Shown one piece after another: positions 5,047-6,614 of a DNA stretch of 6,614 nucleotides. Source of the stretch: Methanoculleus sp. (GTDB lineage Archaea; Halobacteriota; Methanomicrobia; Methanomicrobiales; Methanoculleaceae); assembly GCA_028698765.1 (NCBI GenBank), contig JAQVVW010000079.1, positions 1 through 6,614 on the forward strand. The letters run 5' to 3'. The notes beneath the pieces were generated by a model. The model saw only the letters and a list, made by a program, of their open reading frames with translations, did not search any database and was not told where the DNA came from. The number at the start of each line of letters is the position of its first letter. Position 1 is the stretch's first letter. A program made the position numbers and the translations under genes.

Positions 5047-5129
5047 GCGATCCTTCCGGGGGTAAAAGGCATCTCGATCTTATGGAGTTACCGGCCGGGG
5101 CTTCTTCCGTCAAAGACCACAACCTTCAA

Positions 5130-5141
5130 GTCGGCGCCGAC
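5130..5141. repeat. 12-bp perfect palindrome beside the polymerase promoter
   Basis: GTCGGCGCCGAC is self-complementary and ends 3 bases before the TATA-like box of the polymerase gene, where a transcription factor site would overlap the BRE. It lies in the divergent gap 5047-5195, so it could act on either gene. It is GC-rich and may be chance. Confidence 0.35.
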
Positions 5142-5144
5142 GAT

Positions 5145-5153
5145 GAATAAACC
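5145..5153 (+). promoter_or_regulatory. TATA-like box of the polymerase X gene
   Basis: GAATAAACC lies 43-51 bases before ATG 5196. Transcription starting about 25 bases on (5172-5178) would give a leader of about 20 bases, enough to contain the GGTGA ribosome binding site at 5186-5190. Confidence 0.45.
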
Positions 5154-5195
5154 AGGAATCGCAGGCCGCAGTCCCTCTGTCTTCCGGTGAACGTC

Positions 5196-6614
5196 ATGGA
5201 GAACCACTCATGGGTGACGAACGTCGAGGTCGCGGCTATCCTCTTCGAGGTCGCCAGCCTCCTGGAGATCAAGGGCGTCCGGTTCAAGCCGCAGGCATAC
5301 CGGCGGGCGGCGCTGGCGATCGAGGCCCTGCCGGAGCGTATCGCCGACGTCGCACAGCGAGGCGATCTCGAGGATATCCCCGGTGTGGGCAGGGCCATCG
5401 CCGCAAATATCCGCGAGATCGTCGAGACCGGCGGCCTCGGGTACCTCTCCGCTCTCCGTGAGGAGCTCCCGGAGGGCGTGCAGCACCTCACCCGCCTTGC
5501 GGGGATCGGGCCGAAGAAGGCGATCGCCCTCTCCCGGGAACTCGGCGTCAGGACGGTCGACGACCTGGAGGCGGCGGCGCTGGCCGGCCGGATCCGTGAT
5601 CTCCCCGGTTTTGGTGAGAAGACCGAGGCAAATATCCTCGCGAGCATCCGCGTGAGCCGGACGGCAGAGGGGCGCCGCCTTCTCGGGGAGATCCTTCCCG
5701 TCGCCCGGGAGATCGAGCGGCGGCTTGCCTCGTTCGCCTCTGTCGGCCGCGTGAGCCTCGCCGGGTCGATCCGCCGGAGGAAAGAGACGATCGGGGACGT
5801 CGACATCCTCGTGACCTCTCCCCGACCCGACGAGGTGATGGAGGCCTTCGCCACCCTCCCCGGGGTCGAGCGCGTCCTTGTCCGGGGGCCGACGAAGACC
5901 TCGGTGGCGCTCTCGACCGGCATCCAGATCGATCTCCGGGTGGTGGATGACGAACATTTCGGGGCCGCCCTCCAGTATTTCACGGGCTCAAAGGAGCACA
6001 ACATCGCTCTCCGGAGACTCGCGATCGCGAGGAACTGGCGGCTGAATGAGTACGGGCTCGTCGACCTCGAGACCGGCCGGACGGTCGCGGGAGAGGACGA
6101 GGCCGGGATCTACCGTGCTCTCGGTCTCGCCTGGATCGAACCGGAACTCCGGGAGGACCGGGGCGAGGTTGAGGCCGCCCGGGCGGGGACGCTCCCCGAC
6201 CTGGTCGGCTACGACGCGATCCGCGGCGACCTCCACGTCCACACCCGCTGGAGCGAGGGCGCTCATTCCATCGAGGAGATGGCACGGGCGGCCCGGGCGC
6301 TCGGCTACGAGTACATCGCCATCTGCGACCATGCCGAGAGCCTCCACATCGCCCGCGGCCTCTCCCCCGCGCGCCTCGCCGACCAGGTGCGGGAGATCGA
6401 GCGGATCAACGCTGAGAGCGACGGCGCGTTCACCCTCCTCTCCGGCACCGAGTGCAACATCGGCATGGACGGCACGCTCGACCTCCCCGACAGCATCCTC
6501 GCCGACCTCGACGTGGTGGTAGCGAGTGTCCACTCGGGGTTCAAGCAGTCCGAGAAGGAGATGACCGGGCGGGTGCTGACGGCGATGCAGAACGAGCACG
6601 TCGATATCATCGGC
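5196..6614 (+). CDS. polX: Family X DNA polymerase with PHP domain, 3' end cut by window
   Basis: 473 codons are visible of a family usually near 570, so about 100 C-terminal residues are missing. It is a repair-type polymerase that fills short gaps. Domains in order: an HhH-rich 8-kDa region with hairpins at LEDIPGVGRAIA (58-69), LTRLAGIGPKKA (98-109) and IRDLPGFGEKT (133-143); the palm with GSIRR (190-194) and catalytic Asp201, Asp203 (GDVDILV) and Asp246 (IQIDLRV); the thumb with YFTGSKEHN (261-269); and a PHP domain from about 342, with metal ligands His347, His349 (DLHVHT), His379 (CDH), Glu419 (GTEC) and His446 (SVHSG). Where many relatives have SDG after HxHT, this one has SEG (353-355). 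PHP domains in bacterial PolX give a Mn-dependent 3'-5' exonuclease or phosphatase. ATG 5196 follows GGTGA with a 5-base spacer, and a stop lies in frame at 5148. It is cytoplasmic and apparently monocistronic at its 5' side. Confidence 0.95.
   Translation, partial: MENHSWVTNVEVAAILFEVASLLEIKGVRFKPQAYRRAALAIEALPERIADVAQRGDLEDIPGVGRAIAANIREIVETGGLGYLSALREELPEGVQHLTRLAGIGPKKAIALSRELGVRTVDDLEAAALAGRIRDLPGFGEKTEANILASIRVSRTAEGRRLLGEILPVAREIERRLASFASVGRVSLAGSIRRRKETIGDVDILVTSPRPDEVMEAFATLPGVERVLVRGPTKTSVALSTGIQIDLRVVDDEHFGAALQYFTGSKEHNIALRRLAIARNWRLNEYGLVDLETGRTVAGEDEAGIYRALGLAWIEPELREDRGEVEAARAGTLPDLVGYDAIRGDLHVHTRWSEGAHSIEEMARAARALGYEYIAICDHAESLHIARGLSPARLADQVREIERINAESDGAFTLLSGTECNIGMDGTLDLPDSILADLDVVVASVHSGFKQSEKEMTGRVLTAMQNEHVDIIG

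Noticed and set aside
5126..6610. Minus-strand open frames opposite the polymerase
   Set aside because: Low-complexity Arg/Ser/Pro-rich translations antisense to an intact PolX with all catalytic residues.
1..6614. CRISPR arrays, tRNA or rRNA genes, insertion sequences, integrase sites
   Set aside because: I looked for regularly spaced repeats, cloverleaf-like stems, transposase motifs and terminal inverted repeats and saw none; nearly all the sequence is accounted for by genes.

Overview
The window is GC-rich and looks archaeal. Several genes are preceded by A/T-rich TATA-like boxes about 25-35 bases before the start codon. Ribosome binding sites are of the GGTG/GAGATGAT type. Genes are tightly packed, with overlapping stops and starts. 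The gene content (SIMPL protein, PHP-bearing family X polymerase, methanogen-type metallo-beta-lactamase-fold protein) and the style of the proteins suggest a methanogen of the Methanomicrobiales, perhaps Methanoculleus. That is inference from familiarity; no rRNA or methanogenesis marker is present.

Left part, minus strand (1-3800): reading in the direction of transcription, a three-gene operon runs from 3800 to 1083. It encodes a winged-helix/FHA-domain protein, a membrane-anchored Hanks-type Ser/Thr kinase and a six-helix potassium-channel-like protein with an intact TLGYGD filter. The first junction overlaps by 11 bases and the second by 4 (GTGA), so the three are almost certainly co-transcribed and translationally coupled. 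Further along the same strand, behind its own TATA box, is a secreted SIMPL (DUF541) protein (961-224). The first 39 codons of a metallo-beta-lactamase-fold hydrolase follow and run off the window.

Middle, plus strand (3967-4604): two small, soluble, acidic proteins of unknown function are diverged tandem paralogs. They share about 18 identities over 50 ungapped columns, and each has its own promoter with a shared CCGGRTCA...TTTAT layout; the ATG lies about 30 bases after the box, which suggests leaderless mRNAs. They converge on a four-helix membrane protein of unknown function (5046-4612, minus), whose stop lies 7 bases away.

Right part, plus strand (5196-6614): the first 473 codons of a bacterial-type family X DNA polymerase with helix-hairpin-helix motifs, the three catalytic aspartates and a C-terminal PHP domain, cut by the window end.

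The most interesting unit is the wHTH-FHA / kinase / channel operon. It has the parts of a phosphorylation circuit: a membrane kinase, a phosphothreonine reader fused to a DNA-binding domain, and an ion channel as likely effector or sensor. No mobile element, CRISPR array, tRNA or rRNA was seen.
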